A stretch of 64,000 nucleotides of DNA from Blastococcus sp. TF02A-35 (GCF_004571075.1 NZ_SPQP01000014.1:1-64000), one strand, 5' to 3'. Counted from the stretch's first letter, positions 34,192-43,002 are shown. The notes: generated by a model from the sequence alone, not told the origin. Numbers and translations: made by a program.

Positions 34192-36050
34192 CAGGCCACC
34201 TCGTGGTCAGCGATCGTGCGGTCGATGTCGGCCATCCGGTCAGTCAGGCGGATCGCGATCGGCTGAGCGGCATGCTCGACCTCCGCCGCCAACCCGGCGC
34301 GTTCAGCCTTCAGCCCCTGGATGTGCCGATCCGTACGGGCGTGGTTCGCGCAGTTGGAGCGGCAGTCGTCGAGGCTTGGGGTTGCTCGCTCCGCAGACGA
34401 CGCGGCAGGCGCGACATGGCATGCGGCGGTGCGCCGCTGGAACACGCACAGGGACAGGGCGCGGGGGTTGTCGTAGACCTGCATGCCGGGCGTCTTGGCG
34501 AGGCGGCGCAGTTCCTTGTCGGTCATCTTGCTGCCCGCGTACTGGCTGTCGTATCGGCTGATCGCCGCCTCCAGGCGTTCGCGGGCCGGTCCGCTGATCC
34601 GACCGCCGTTGCGCCGCTCGTCGGCCACTTCTTCGAGGCGTTCGACGACGGCTTGCATCTCCTCCACGTCGATCAGCCCCTGGAGGCCCGCCTCCGCGCG
34701 GCCTGCATAGCCCTGCCCGGTCACGACCCGGACGTGCCCGTACTGAACTCCGAGTGCCACCTCGCCTAGCGGCTGACGGGCGATGTGCCACGCCAGAGTG
34801 CGCCGGAAGCGAGGCAGGGTGACGGCCCCCTGCGGGTCGGCGGGAATGGGCGCCCAGCCCCTCGCGGCGGCGAGGCCGTCGTTGACGTGGGTGATGAAAG
34901 CGGCGATCCGCCGGTGGGCCTGTTTGGCGATCATCCCCGCGCCGGGGCGACCATCGCGCCTACGGCGCCCCCGAGGTAACAGCAGGTTGCTGTCGGCGTC
35001 TCGCGTGACGTGCCCATGCTCGTCGGTAGCGAGTGCGAGCACGTGTGCCGCTCGGATGGCGTCGGCGCCCGCCTTGATGGTCAGCCACGGCTGCTCGCGC
35101 AGTTGACCGGCGCTGATGTGGCGACCGTCCGCATCGCGAACTCCCTTGAAGTGCTTGCCGCGAACCTCGTAGCGCAGGGCGCCGTTGGGCCTCGTGAGGA
35201 CCGTCAGGCAGTCGCGGTCTAGGGAGAGAACTTCCTGGGGGCGCATGCCGGTCAGATAGGCGACCACGATCAGGCAGGCGCCCTGGAGCCGGTAGATCAC
35301 GCCCTCCGGCAGGACCAGGTCATCTGTGTCGCCGTACTCGTCCAGGAAGTCGCTGATGCAGGCGATGGCAGCGGTCAGCAACGGGCTGATGGTCTCAGGG
35401 GCGATGGGGGGTGTCTTGTTCTCTCCACCCTGCGGGGTGCCGATGAACGGGATCAGGCCCTCGGTCAGCCACCGGGGTGGGGGCAGACGATCGGCTGGCG
35501 GCAGCGTCCACAGGCAGCCGTACAGGCGGGCGACAGCGAGCAGCGGAGCCGCCCGCGCCTGGTAGGTGTTGCGGGTCTGCCTGATGTGGGTCGCGTAGTC
35601 GCGCAGGTCTTCGGTGGTGACGTCCCCGAGGCGCCGAACGAGGGGCCGCTCGGTGTTCAGCCAGCGGGCGAAGACACGCCACGAGTGCACGGCGTTGAAG
35701 GCGGTGGCGGCCGACGGCCACTGGGCCAACGCGATCGTCCGCTGGCCCACCATCTCCTCAGCCAAGCCCTGGTTGAGCATGGTCCAGGCGGCGGCACGCA
35801 GGACCTCGCGGAACCGCTCGGGCCACTCAGCCCAGGTGATGTTCCGCCGATCCATGGTGTCGCCGTGGTTGAGCATCGCCAGATCCCAGACGCCGTCCCC
35901 GTAGCGCGGGGCGGCGGAGGCGGCGTCGGCACGCACCTGATCGATTGGGAACGCGCTCATGGCCGGGTCCCAGGTCCACGCCTCCGTGTCGCCGACGACT
36001 GAGTGGCCCCGACCATCAGCGGGGTGGCCGGTTCGGTCGGGAGCGGTCAC
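34191..36050 (-). CDS. tyrosine recombinase, third of the trio
   Basis: A 619-residue integrase-family protein. The C-terminal catalytic domain has LTGMRPQEVLSLD (Arg I), RFRRTLAWHIAR (His/Arg box II variant) and GQGYAGRAEAG with the likely nucleophilic Tyr. A Cys-rich extension after the catalytic domain (CVFQRRTAACHVA, DDCRSNCANH) suggests a zinc-binding tail like that of Tn554 TnpB-type proteins. The start overlaps the stop of the second recombinase by four bases. It acts with its two neighbours to integrate and excise the element. Confidence 0.85.
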   Translation of the reverse strand: MTAPDRTGHPADGRGHSVVGDTEAWTWDPAMSAFPIDQVRADAASAAPRYGDGVWDLAMLNHGDTMDRRNITWAEWPERFREVLRAAAWTMLNQGLAEEMVGQRTIALAQWPSAATAFNAVHSWRVFARWLNTERPLVRRLGDVTTEDLRDYATHIRQTRNTYQARAAPLLAVARLYGCLWTLPPADRLPPPRWLTEGLIPFIGTPQGGENKTPPIAPETISPLLTAAIACISDFLDEYGDTDDLVLPEGVIYRLQGACLIVVAYLTGMRPQEVLSLDRDCLTVLTRPNGALRYEVRGKHFKGVRDADGRHISAGQLREQPWLTIKAGADAIRAAHVLALATDEHGHVTRDADSNLLLPRGRRRRDGRPGAGMIAKQAHRRIAAFITHVNDGLAAARGWAPIPADPQGAVTLPRFRRTLAWHIARQPLGEVALGVQYGHVRVVTGQGYAGRAEAGLQGLIDVEEMQAVVERLEEVADERRNGGRISGPARERLEAAISRYDSQYAGSKMTDKELRRLAKTPGMQVYDNPRALSLCVFQRRTAACHVAPAASSAERATPSLDDCRSNCANHARTDRHIQGLKAERAGLAAEVEHAAQPIAIRLTDRMADIDRTIADHEVA

Positions 36051-37846
36051 GTGTCATACCTCCGAGCCAGGGTGTTGTCGATCAACGCGCGGTCCTCGTC
36101 GGTGATGCGGCGGGCCGCGTCCTCGCGCTCGGCGGCGGTGAAGTGCCGGTTCAGCAGGTCGGTGAGCCGCAGCCAGTGCGGTGCCCAACGCGCCCAGGCG
36201 GGACTGTCCGCGAGGTGTTCGCGAAGCCCCTCCAGGCGCTGGTGCAGGTAGACCAAGCGCGGCAGGTGCCGGGGCACGACGACCGCGTTAGTGCAGATCA
36301 AGCAGAGCAGGAACGAGACCCGGCACGTCTGGTGGTTGCTCAGCGGGCTGTGATCGACGTCTTTGCACGCCCCGACTGGCGTGTCTAGGACGCCGCTGTC
36401 GATGGCATGCGCAGTACGGGGGTCGAGGTCAGCGTCCTGCTGGCTTGCCTCCGCCGTGGCCCGCAGCACCGTGACCGTCAGGGTGGCGTGGTCCAGGGCA
36501 CCGTTGAGCCCGTCCTCGGTGACGTCCTTGCTCTCTTCTCGCACCGTGGCGTCGTGGAGTTGGTAGACGTTGAGGTTGGTCGCCTCGCTGTGACCTTGCG
36601 GCCGAACCTGGCCGGTGTTCGTCCGTCGCAGCATCCGACGGTGGAACCGGACGGGTTGGCCCGCCTCGTCACGCAGGTTGACGTGGTCGGAGAACAGGCC
36701 CACCGCTCTCCAGAGGTTCGTCTTGCCCGACGTTGCTGCTGAGGTCACCCGGTCCAGCGCGCCCCGGCTTCCGTTTGTGCTGGTACGGGCGTAGATGAGG
36801 ACGGCATTCAGTGGGGTGCCACGTCGGTCCATCGCTCGGCGCCCTGGGGCGGTGATCTCCAAGACTTGGCGCAGGACGCTGGCGCCCGTGCGCAACCCGG
36901 TTTCGACCAGCGTGTTCGCGATGTGTCGCCAAGCGCCGAGCCGGGGCTTGTCCAAGCCGATGTTGTAGACGAGTCGGGCCTCATCGCCGCTGTCGGCGCG
37001 ACGGACGTCGTCGATGGTGAACGTCTTCCACATGTCCGGGTTCCAGCCCTCGTGCAGGCCGATGAGCGACATGATTGCCCCGGCTTCGACGGGGGTGAGG
37101 AACAGCCGTTCGACGGCCGTGACCCCTCGGCGACCGACGAGGCGTGCCGCCTCCGGGGCGATGTCCCTCGTGCCGTTGGCCAGGGTGATGCGGGGGACGT
37201 CGAGGTGCTCCTCCACGTGGGCGAGGAGAGCGCCCCAACGGCCCCTGTCCGTGTCGGGCTCAAGGCGCCCCGCCCGGTACTCCTCAAGGAGCGCCCACGA
37301 GCCCAGGATGCGTTCGTGTGCCGCGTCGAGGACCTCGTGCCCAACCCGCAGCACCCGCCGGGCCTGATCGGTCGTGAGGCTTGGTTGCACTTGTGGTGTG
37401 CGTGTCTTCTGTCGCGCGTTGACGGCGAGCGCGGTTCGGGGCTGCAACTGGCCGGTGGCGACCAGCATGCGTCTCAGCGTGCTGAGAGAGGCCGCCCAGC
37501 CGGGAGGGCGCCCGATGACGTATTCGTCCCACGTGGCGCGGGTCAACTCGCTCAGGGAGGACAGGTGGTGGCCTTCACTCTCCAGCCAGCGGAGGAAGTT
37601 GCCCACCGCATCCCACGAGAACTGGACCGTGGCAGGCCGTCGCCACGGCCCTCCTACGTCCACCTGGGTGGCGAACACCTCCGCCAGAGCCTCGCGGATC
37701 GGTGGTGCGCAGGGCAGACGGTTGAAGTCCCAGGACCCCAGCGGCTCGCCGTCCTCTCCCACAGGGGTGAGCACCAGGTCCGGAGAGAGCACCGGCGGCC
37801 GGGTGTACCCCATGGGCGCCCGGTCGGTGCGCGTGTCCCGAGGCAT
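36047..37846 (-). CDS. tyrosine recombinase-like protein, second of the trio
   Basis: A 599-residue protein of the phage-integrase superfamily, more divergent than its neighbours. A SAM-like N-terminal core-binding region (TVQFSWDAVGNFLRWLESEGHH) is followed by a catalytic-like domain with TGLRTGASVLRQV (Arg I), FHRRMLRRTNTG (box II-like) and NLNVYQLHDAT with a possible Tyr. A Cys-containing C-terminal part (CRVSFLLCLIC) follows. Catalytic residues are less clear, so it may have a structural role. Its start and the upstream stop share one base (37846). Confidence 0.75.
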   Translation of the reverse strand: MPRDTRTDRAPMGYTRPPVLSPDLVLTPVGEDGEPLGSWDFNRLPCAPPIREALAEVFATQVDVGGPWRRPATVQFSWDAVGNFLRWLESEGHHLSSLSELTRATWDEYVIGRPPGWAASLSTLRRMLVATGQLQPRTALAVNARQKTRTPQVQPSLTTDQARRVLRVGHEVLDAAHERILGSWALLEEYRAGRLEPDTDRGRWGALLAHVEEHLDVPRITLANGTRDIAPEAARLVGRRGVTAVERLFLTPVEAGAIMSLIGLHEGWNPDMWKTFTIDDVRRADSGDEARLVYNIGLDKPRLGAWRHIANTLVETGLRTGASVLRQVLEITAPGRRAMDRRGTPLNAVLIYARTSTNGSRGALDRVTSAATSGKTNLWRAVGLFSDHVNLRDEAGQPVRFHRRMLRRTNTGQVRPQGHSEATNLNVYQLHDATVREESKDVTEDGLNGALDHATLTVTVLRATAEASQQDADLDPRTAHAIDSGVLDTPVGACKDVDHSPLSNHQTCRVSFLLCLICTNAVVVPRHLPRLVYLHQRLEGLREHLADSPAWARWAPHWLRLTDLLNRHFTAAEREDAARRITDEDRALIDNTLARRYDT

Positions 37847-39501
37847 CAGGCTTCATCCCCGGCCACGTCTAGGACCCGGTGGGACCGCTGGCTGACCAGA
37901 GTTTCGAAGGCATCGATGTCGTCGGCGGGAGACGCATCCGCGTCCGGCTTGGCTGTCTCGCGGACGAGCGTTTCGAGGGCCTTGACGTCACGAACCGGGC
38001 TGTTCTCTCCGTCGGGCTGATGGATCATGTCCATCAGCCACTCCATCTGGAGACCCCGTACTGGCTCCAGGTACCAGTTCCTGGTCGTTGTGACGTCGGC
38101 GTGGCCCAGCAGGTCGCGGACCAACTCCCACACGTTGCCGAACAGTCGCTGATACCGACGGCGCTCCTCGGCGTCGAGGCCGCTGTCGATCAGGTACGCG
38201 CGCTGAGCGGCGATGAGCATGTGTAGGGCGTAGGAGTGGCGCAGCATGTGCGGCATCGCGAAGAGGGCAACGCCTTCCCGCTTCAATCGCTCGTTCGCGG
38301 CCCGGAAGATGCCGTCCCACTCGCGGTAGGGGAGCGGTGTGCCGTCGTCCTTCAGCCACAGCCACAGGGGCTCCAGCACCGCGCCGCGCTCCGTGGATAC
38401 TTCTCGGTAGAGGCGCATGCGATCGGCGGCTGAGAGGTCGTCCAGCCGCTGCCGTACCGGCTCTGCCGTTGGCTCCCGAGGGTCGAGCGTGGTGACCTCG
38501 GTCCCCTTCCCGGAGCCATGCACCGCCACCAGCAGCAGGCGGTCCTCAACGCGCTCATAGCGACCCTGCGCCTGGGCTCGCTGTACGGCCTGCTGCCGCT
38601 GGAAGCGAATGTAGGCGTGCAGTCCCCGTACGTAGCGCCGTTCGAGGTAGAACCAGCGCCCCTTGCCGCCCTTCCCTAGGGCCTCGGGCACCCATCCGGT
38701 GACCATGCTGCGGGTGCCCTCGTCGGCCGGAATCTCCAGGGTCAACAGCGCGCCGCCCTCCTTGCGGCGCATCCCAGTGCCGTACAGCAGGTTGACGAAG
38801 GCGACGTTGCGAGCCTGCGTGCGTACACGCTCGACGCCACGAGGCAGTCCGTTCGCCCCGTAGTCCTCGAAGCCGATCTGGCGCCACCGCTCGACCGCGC
38901 GGCGGGTTAACCACCGGACGTTCGACTTCCTCGCGTTCGACGGTGCTTGCTCCGCCCGAGGTGTTGACGGCCTGTCGTGGCGCGAGCCTCGACGCGGTCC
39001 CCCGCTGCTCATCACTACAGGGCTCGCGGTGATCAACTTGTCGCTGGCTGCCCACCGGTACAGCGATGACACCGCTGCCAGCACCTTGACCCACGACGAC
39101 CCGGTGATGAGTGTCTTCTTGCGGCCGCGACTGTCCTCGGTCTCCAACCGACGGCGGTCACGCCGCCGGAAGAACTCGAAGTTGCGCACGTCGTCGCTCG
39201 TCGCCCTGCACCAGTCGGTCTCCCCTCGGGTGTCGACGAGAAAGTTCAGCCACACCCTGATCTCAGTCGCGTAGGTCCGCTGAGTGTCGACCGCGTAGTT
39301 GGCCAAGTGGTCCGTCGTGTAGCGCAGCAGGCGCTGGTCAGGGACACCGCTGGGCGGAACGAACACGGCGTAGGGCTCACGGTCGAGTTGGGCCAGGGCG
39401 CGGGCGCGCTCGAACTGCCCCTCGTCCCACAGCGCCTCAACAGGCGCAGGGGTCCGTTGGGGCGACACCCACACCAGCCGCCACTCGACCATGATCGACA
39501 C
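37846..39501 (-). CDS. tyrosine recombinase, first of the trio
   Basis: A 551-residue integrase with a clear catalytic domain: GTGMRRKEGGALLTLEI (Arg I), PHMLRHSYALHML (His-x-x-Arg box) and HADVTTTRNWYLEPV with the nucleophilic Tyr. An N-terminal core-binding domain (YAVDTQRTYATEIRVWLNFL) recognises DNA. Possible starts are GTG 39501 or ATG 39492, both inside the right terminal inverted repeat, so the promoter must overlap the element end or lie in it. It is the first gene of the recombination operon, pointing inward. Confidence 0.88.
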   Translation of the reverse strand: MSIMVEWRLVWVSPQRTPAPVEALWDEGQFERARALAQLDREPYAVFVPPSGVPDQRLLRYTTDHLANYAVDTQRTYATEIRVWLNFLVDTRGETDWCRATSDDVRNFEFFRRRDRRRLETEDSRGRKKTLITGSSWVKVLAAVSSLYRWAASDKLITASPVVMSSGGPRRGSRHDRPSTPRAEQAPSNARKSNVRWLTRRAVERWRQIGFEDYGANGLPRGVERVRTQARNVAFVNLLYGTGMRRKEGGALLTLEIPADEGTRSMVTGWVPEALGKGGKGRWFYLERRYVRGLHAYIRFQRQQAVQRAQAQGRYERVEDRLLLVAVHGSGKGTEVTTLDPREPTAEPVRQRLDDLSAADRMRLYREVSTERGAVLEPLWLWLKDDGTPLPYREWDGIFRAANERLKREGVALFAMPHMLRHSYALHMLIAAQRAYLIDSGLDAEERRRYQRLFGNVWELVRDLLGHADVTTTRNWYLEPVRGLQMEWLMDMIHQPDGENSPVRDVKALETLVRETAKPDADASPADDIDAFETLVSQRSHRVLDVAGDEA

Positions 39502-39541
39502 CCTGGCAGGGGGGTGCGACAGGTCGGTACAACGACACGCC
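39487..39541 (-). repeat. right terminal inverted repeat (55 bp)
   Basis: Reverse complement matches 19470-19524 at 51 of 55 positions. It contains the start codon region of the first recombinase. Confidence 0.92.
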
Positions 39542-39545
39542 TAGT

Positions 39546-39869
39546 TCAGACAGAAATGGACACCGGCTCGACCAGCGGCGAGAGCTCGCGCAGCAGGCCC
39601 ATGACGACGTCGGAGGTGCGCCGGTAGGCGGCGAACCGGCCGCCGAGGAAGGCCGTGCCCGGCGGGCAGCGGCGCCGGGCCTCCGCCGTCGACATGGCCG
39701 AGCGGGCGCCGTAGGCCCGGGCCTCGTAGGACGCCGTGGCGACGACGCCGCGCCCGCCCACGCCGCCGACGACGACCGGCCGTCCGCGCAGCGAGGGCTT
39801 GTCCCGCTGCTCGACCGCGGCGAAGAAGGCGTCGAGGTCGAGGTGCAGGATGCTCGCCTCTCGCCTCAC
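39546..39869 (-). pseudogene. dinB: 5' part of chromosomal dinB, cut by the element
   Basis: Encodes the first 107 residues of Pol [19 protein letters not shown] with the first catalytic Asp and steric gate, then [13 protein letters not shown], ending LVEPVS before reading Ile-Ser-Val and a TGA supplied by the element. The GTG at 39869 follows GGAGG and overlaps the tenA stop by four bases, so this gene is the fifth of the thiamine operon. Without the second Asp/Glu it cannot be a polymerase. The rest of the gene is at 18408-19453. Confidence 0.92.
39556..39562. repeat. right 7-bp direct repeat (ATGGACA) at element boundary
   Basis: Same seven bases as at 19447-19453; it joins the dinB N-terminal part to the element end. 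Confidence 0.85.
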
Positions 39870-40570
39870 CCCTCCATTGTCGACGGGGCCGCGGGGCGGG
39901 GCCGGAGAACGCCCCACTGCTCGCGGTCCCAGGCGGCCTGCCAGAACGCGTGCTCGTACCGGACGGCGGTGGTGAACGCCTGCTGCATCGCGGGCTCGTC
40001 CTGGGGGGCGGTCGCCGCAGCCGCGTCGGTGAGGGCCCGGGCCCGCCTCGTGGCCTCCTGGAAGCCGGGCTCGGCGTAGGCGTCGACCCAGCGCCGGTAC
40101 GGGTGGCCGGGCGCCGTCGCGGCCTGCCGGGCCAGCCGTGCGCCTACGTCGGCGTACACCCAGAAGCAGGGCAGCACCGCCGCCGCGCCGACCGCGTAGG
40201 GCGCCGTGGCCGCCGTCGCCACCAGGTAGGAGACGTAGCCCAGGCACGTGGGTGACGCGGACGCCGGACCCGCGGACGTCCCGAGCAGGTCCTCGGCGAG
40301 CAGGTCGGTGTGCAGCTGCCCCTCCACGACGGCGCACCCGTGCGCGGACGTGGCCCAGAACGCCGCCGCTCCCGCGTCCGGTGCCCGGGCCGCCAGGAGG
40401 GCCAGCGCCCGCGCGTAGCCGGCCAGGTAGAGCGCGTCCTGCTCGAGGTAGTGCCGGAAGGCGGCGCGGGCCAGCGTCCCGGCGCCCAGCTCGCTCAGGA
40501 ACGGCAGCTGGTCGATGGCCGCCCGCAGCTCCGACGTCGCCGCCCACGCGCGGTCGCTGAACGACGTCAC
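39866..40570 (-). CDS. tenA: TenA-family thiaminase II / aminopyrimidine aminohydrolase
   Basis: A 234-residue helical TenA protein that hydrolyses aminomethyl-pyrimidine breakdown products of thiamine to the HMP precursor for salvage. The sequence has [12 protein letters not shown] near the N-terminus, [11 protein letters not shown] with the catalytic Cys, and the late [16 protein letters not shown]. It sits between thiD and dinB with 4-nt overlaps on both sides, fully consistent with a thiamine salvage operon. Confidence 0.92.
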   Translation of the reverse strand: MTSFSDRAWAATSELRAAIDQLPFLSELGAGTLARAAFRHYLEQDALYLAGYARALALLAARAPDAGAAAFWATSAHGCAVVEGQLHTDLLAEDLLGTSAGPASASPTCLGYVSYLVATAATAPYAVGAAAVLPCFWVYADVGARLARQAATAPGHPYRRWVDAYAEPGFQEATRRARALTDAAAATAPQDEPAMQQAFTTAVRYEHAFWQAAWDREQWGVLRPRPAAPSTMEG

Positions 40571-41379
40571 GCCGGCCAGATCCCGGCGAAGTGGTGCACC
40601 GGGCCGTGCCCCGAACCGATCCCGAGGCTCTCGCCGGCGGAGAGCGCCCGGTGCAGGTAGTCGCGGGCGCTGTCGACGCGGGGGAGCCAGTCGTCCCCGC
40701 CGTCACGGGCCGCGAGTGCCGCGATCGCCGACGACAGCGTGCAGCCGGTGCCGTGGGTGGCGGTGGTGGCGACCCGTGGCCGGCGGGTGACCCGGACACC
40801 GCTCCGGTCGGCGAGGACGTCGATGCTCTCGGCGCCGTCCAGGTGACCGCCTTTCAGCAGCACGGCCCCGCAGCCCAGGGCCAGCAGCGCCAGCGCCTGC
40901 TCGACCATGCCCTCCTCGTCGGTTGCCGGCGCGCGGTCGAGCAGCGCTGCGGCCTCGGGGACGTTGGGCGTGATCAGGTCGGTCACCGGCACGAGCACGG
41001 TGCGCACCGCCTCCACGGCGGCTGCGTCGATCAGCCGGTCCCCGCTGGTCGCCACCATCACGGGGTCGCAGACGACCGGACCGGGCCGGCGCTCCGCCAG
41101 CACCTCGGCCACCGCGCCCACGACCTCGGCAGAACCCAGCATGCCGAGTTTCGTGGCGTGCACCTCGACGTCGTCCAGCAGCGTGCGCAGCTGCTGTGCG
41201 ACGAACTCCGCCGGTACGGGGTGGATCCCGGTGACCCCCCGCGTGCTCTGCGCAGTCAGCGCGGTGAGCACGGCCGTGCCGTAGACGCCCAGGGCGCTGA
41301 AGGTCTTCAGGTCGGCCTGGATCCCGGCCCCGCCGCTGGGGTCGCTGCCGGCGACGGCGAGCGCCACGGCGGCGGTCAC
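40567..41379 (-). CDS. thiD: hydroxymethylpyrimidine / phosphomethylpyrimidine kinase
   Basis: A 270-residue ribokinase-fold enzyme that phosphorylates HMP and HMP-P for thiamine synthesis. Motifs: [44 protein letters not shown], and [14 protein letters not shown] with the catalytic Asp/anion-hole region near the end. The GTG at 41379 overlaps the thiE stop by four bases; the frame is open far upstream but the family N-terminus starts here. Confidence 0.95.
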   Translation of the reverse strand: MTAAVALAVAGSDPSGGAGIQADLKTFSALGVYGTAVLTALTAQSTRGVTGIHPVPAEFVAQQLRTLLDDVEVHATKLGMLGSAEVVGAVAEVLAERRPGPVVCDPVMVATSGDRLIDAAAVEAVRTVLVPVTDLITPNVPEAAALLDRAPATDEEGMVEQALALLALGCGAVLLKGGHLDGAESIDVLADRSGVRVTRRPRVATTATHGTGCTLSSAIAALAARDGGDDWLPRVDSARDYLHRALSAGESLGIGSGHGPVHHFAGIWPA

Positions 41380-42047
41380 GACCGTGCTCCCGTGCGGCCG
41401 CGGGCGATCTCCCTGCGCAGCTCCCGGGCCGCCGCCCCCGGGTCGCCGGCGGTGCAGACGGCGGAGACGACGCAGACGCCGTCCACACCGGTGGCCGCCG
41501 CCTCGGCCGCCCGTGCCGGACCGATCCCACCGATCCCCACCGACCGGATCCCGCCCTCCCGGGCCGTGGCCGCCAGCGTGGCCACCTGGTCGAGGCCGAG
41601 CGCGGGGGCGGTGTCGGGCTTGGTCGGCGTGGCCCACAGCGGGCTGAGTCCCACCAGGTCGACCGTGCCCGCCGGCAGGGTGAGGAGCGCGTCGAGCTCC
41701 GACGCGGAGGAGACGCTGACGCCCAGCAGCCGGTCGGGCCCCAGCAGGGCGCGCGCCTCGGCGGCCGGCAGGTCGTCCTGCCCCACGTGCAGGCCGTCGG
41801 CGCCGGACCGCAGCGCCACCTCGGCGTCGTCGTTCACGATCAGCCGCACGTGGTCGTACCCGGTCAGCGCGGCGCCGACGGCCCTCGTCAGCTCGAGGAG
41901 GTCGGCCGGCGCAGCCTCCTTGTCCCGCACCTGCACCGCGGTCACCCCACCGGCGACGGCCGCCCGCACGACGTCGGCCACGGGACGTGGCCGGCAGAGC
42001 ACCGTGTCGGTGACCAGGTAGAGGGTGGGGTCGAGGGGCGGCCTCAC
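41376..42047 (-). CDS. thiE: thiamine-phosphate synthase
   Basis: A 223-residue TIM-barrel enzyme that joins HMP-PP and thiazole phosphate. Motifs include GVTAVQVRDKEA, LIVNDDAEVAL, GADGLHVGQDDLP, SPLWATPTKPD and VGIGGIGPA. It overlaps thiM and thiD by four bases each. Part of the riboswitch-controlled thiamine operon. Confidence 0.95.
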   Translation of the reverse strand: MRPPLDPTLYLVTDTVLCRPRPVADVVRAAVAGGVTAVQVRDKEAAPADLLELTRAVGAALTGYDHVRLIVNDDAEVALRSGADGLHVGQDDLPAAEARALLGPDRLLGVSVSSASELDALLTLPAGTVDLVGLSPLWATPTKPDTAPALGLDQVATLAATAREGGIRSVGIGGIGPARAAEAAATGVDGVCVVSAVCTAGDPGAAARELRREIARGRTGARS

Positions 42048-42841
42048 GCCTCGGCCCGGACGTCGGCGGCCGCCAGGGCATCCCCGTCCACCGCGGCGAG
42101 CGCGTCGAGCCAGTGGACGAGGAAGGTCCCCGGACCGGCGGCGGTGGCGGCGGCGCGCTCGGCGGCGACGGCGACGTGCGCGTGCGCGGCCACCGTTCCC
42201 AGCAACGGGTCCCCGGTGGCCGCGACGTAGGCGGCGACCAGCGCCCCCAGGGCGCAGCCGGCGCCGGTGGTCCGCGTCAGCAGCTCCGAGCCGCCGCCGA
42301 CCCGCACGGTCCGCGTGCCGTCGGTGACGAGGTCGACCGGGCCGCTGACGGCGACCACGCCGCCGGTGCGGCCCACCAGCGCGGCTGCGGCGGCGGTGGC
42401 GTCGTCCACCGCCGCCGTGCTGTCCACGCCGCGGCCACCACCGCCCGCGCCGGCCAGCGCGAGGACCTCCGAGGCGTTGCCGCGGACGACCGCCGGCCTC
42501 AGATCGGCCAGCTCACCGGCGAGCTCCGTGCGGTAGACCAGCCCGCCGACCGCGACCGGGTCCAGGACCCACGGGGTGCCGGCAGCGCCGGCCGAGCGGG
42601 CGGCCAGCAGCATGGCCTCCGCCGTCCGGGCGTGGACGGTGCCCACGTTGACCAGGACCGCGGAGGCGACGGCGGCGAAGTCCCCGGCCTCCTGCGGTGC
42701 GTCGACCATCGCCGGGGCCGCGCCGGCGGCCAGCAGGGTGTTGGCGGTGACCGTCTGGACGACGGTGTTGGTGAGGCAGTGCACCAGAGGTGCGGAGGCG
42801 CGCAGGCCCGCGAGGGCAGCGCGCAGATCGTCGGCATCCAC
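42044..42841 (-). CDS. thiM: hydroxyethylthiazole kinase
   Basis: A 265-residue ribokinase-fold kinase that salvages the thiazole moiety. Motifs: PLVHCLTNTVVQTVTANTLLAAGAAPAM, WVLDPVAVGG, VRGNASEVLAL and TRTTGAGCALGA near the C-terminus. The GTG at 42841 was chosen because family similarity starts there and the riboswitch's last bases (AAGGGA) act as its ribosome-binding region eight bases upstream. First gene of the thiamine operon. Confidence 0.93.
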   Translation of the reverse strand: MDADDLRAALAGLRASAPLVHCLTNTVVQTVTANTLLAAGAAPAMVDAPQEAGDFAAVASAVLVNVGTVHARTAEAMLLAARSAGAAGTPWVLDPVAVGGLVYRTELAGELADLRPAVVRGNASEVLALAGAGGGGRGVDSTAAVDDATAAAAALVGRTGGVVAVSGPVDLVTDGTRTVRVGGGSELLTRTTGAGCALGALVAAYVAATGDPLLGTVAAHAHVAVAAERAAATAAGPGTFLVHWLDALAAVDGDALAAADVRAEA

Positions 42842-42850
42842 GCCGTGACA

Positions 42851-42930
42851 TCCCTTCGCCAGTACGAACTGGAGCAGGTTCGACGGGTGTGTTCTCAGTC
42901 CCCGGTCGGGGACACCCCGTGCCACTTACG
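42851..42930 (-). promoter_or_regulatory. TPP riboswitch (THI element) upstream of thiM
   Basis: The minus strand shows the conserved blocks in order: GGCACGGGGTGTC, GACTGAGAACACACCCG, CGAACCTG, then a small CCAG-CTGG hairpin and GCGAAGGGA. These are the core sequences of the THI-box aptamer that binds thiamine pyrophosphate. Its 3' end merges with the ribosome-binding region of thiM, so control is most likely at translation start. Confidence 0.93.
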
Positions 42931-43002
42931 CCCGCGAACCTACCCGGGACGTGGCGGGTGCTGCACTCGCGGTCCGGGCACCGGTCGCGCTAGGTTGCCG
43001 CG

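Larger units (their letters stand above)
19454..39555. mobile_element. 20.1-kb integrative element inserted in dinB, with recombinase trio, replacement dinB and metal-resistance cargo
   Basis: Bounds come from the split of dinB: the N-terminal part ends at 39556 and the C-terminal part starts at 19453, each next to one copy of ATGGACA. Imperfect 55-bp terminal inverted repeats start 16 and 14 bp inside. The right arm encodes three tandem tyrosine recombinases, a zinc-finger protein and an HTH/coiled-coil protein; the left end encodes a full Pol IV. Between them lie an XRE regulator, copper and heavy-metal genes and a two-gene unknown unit. Codon choice in both arms is less GC-rich than in the flanks. 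The recombinase set resembles recombinase-in-trio elements and Tn554-type tnpABC modules. That assignment is inference, while the boundaries are read directly. Confidence 0.93.
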
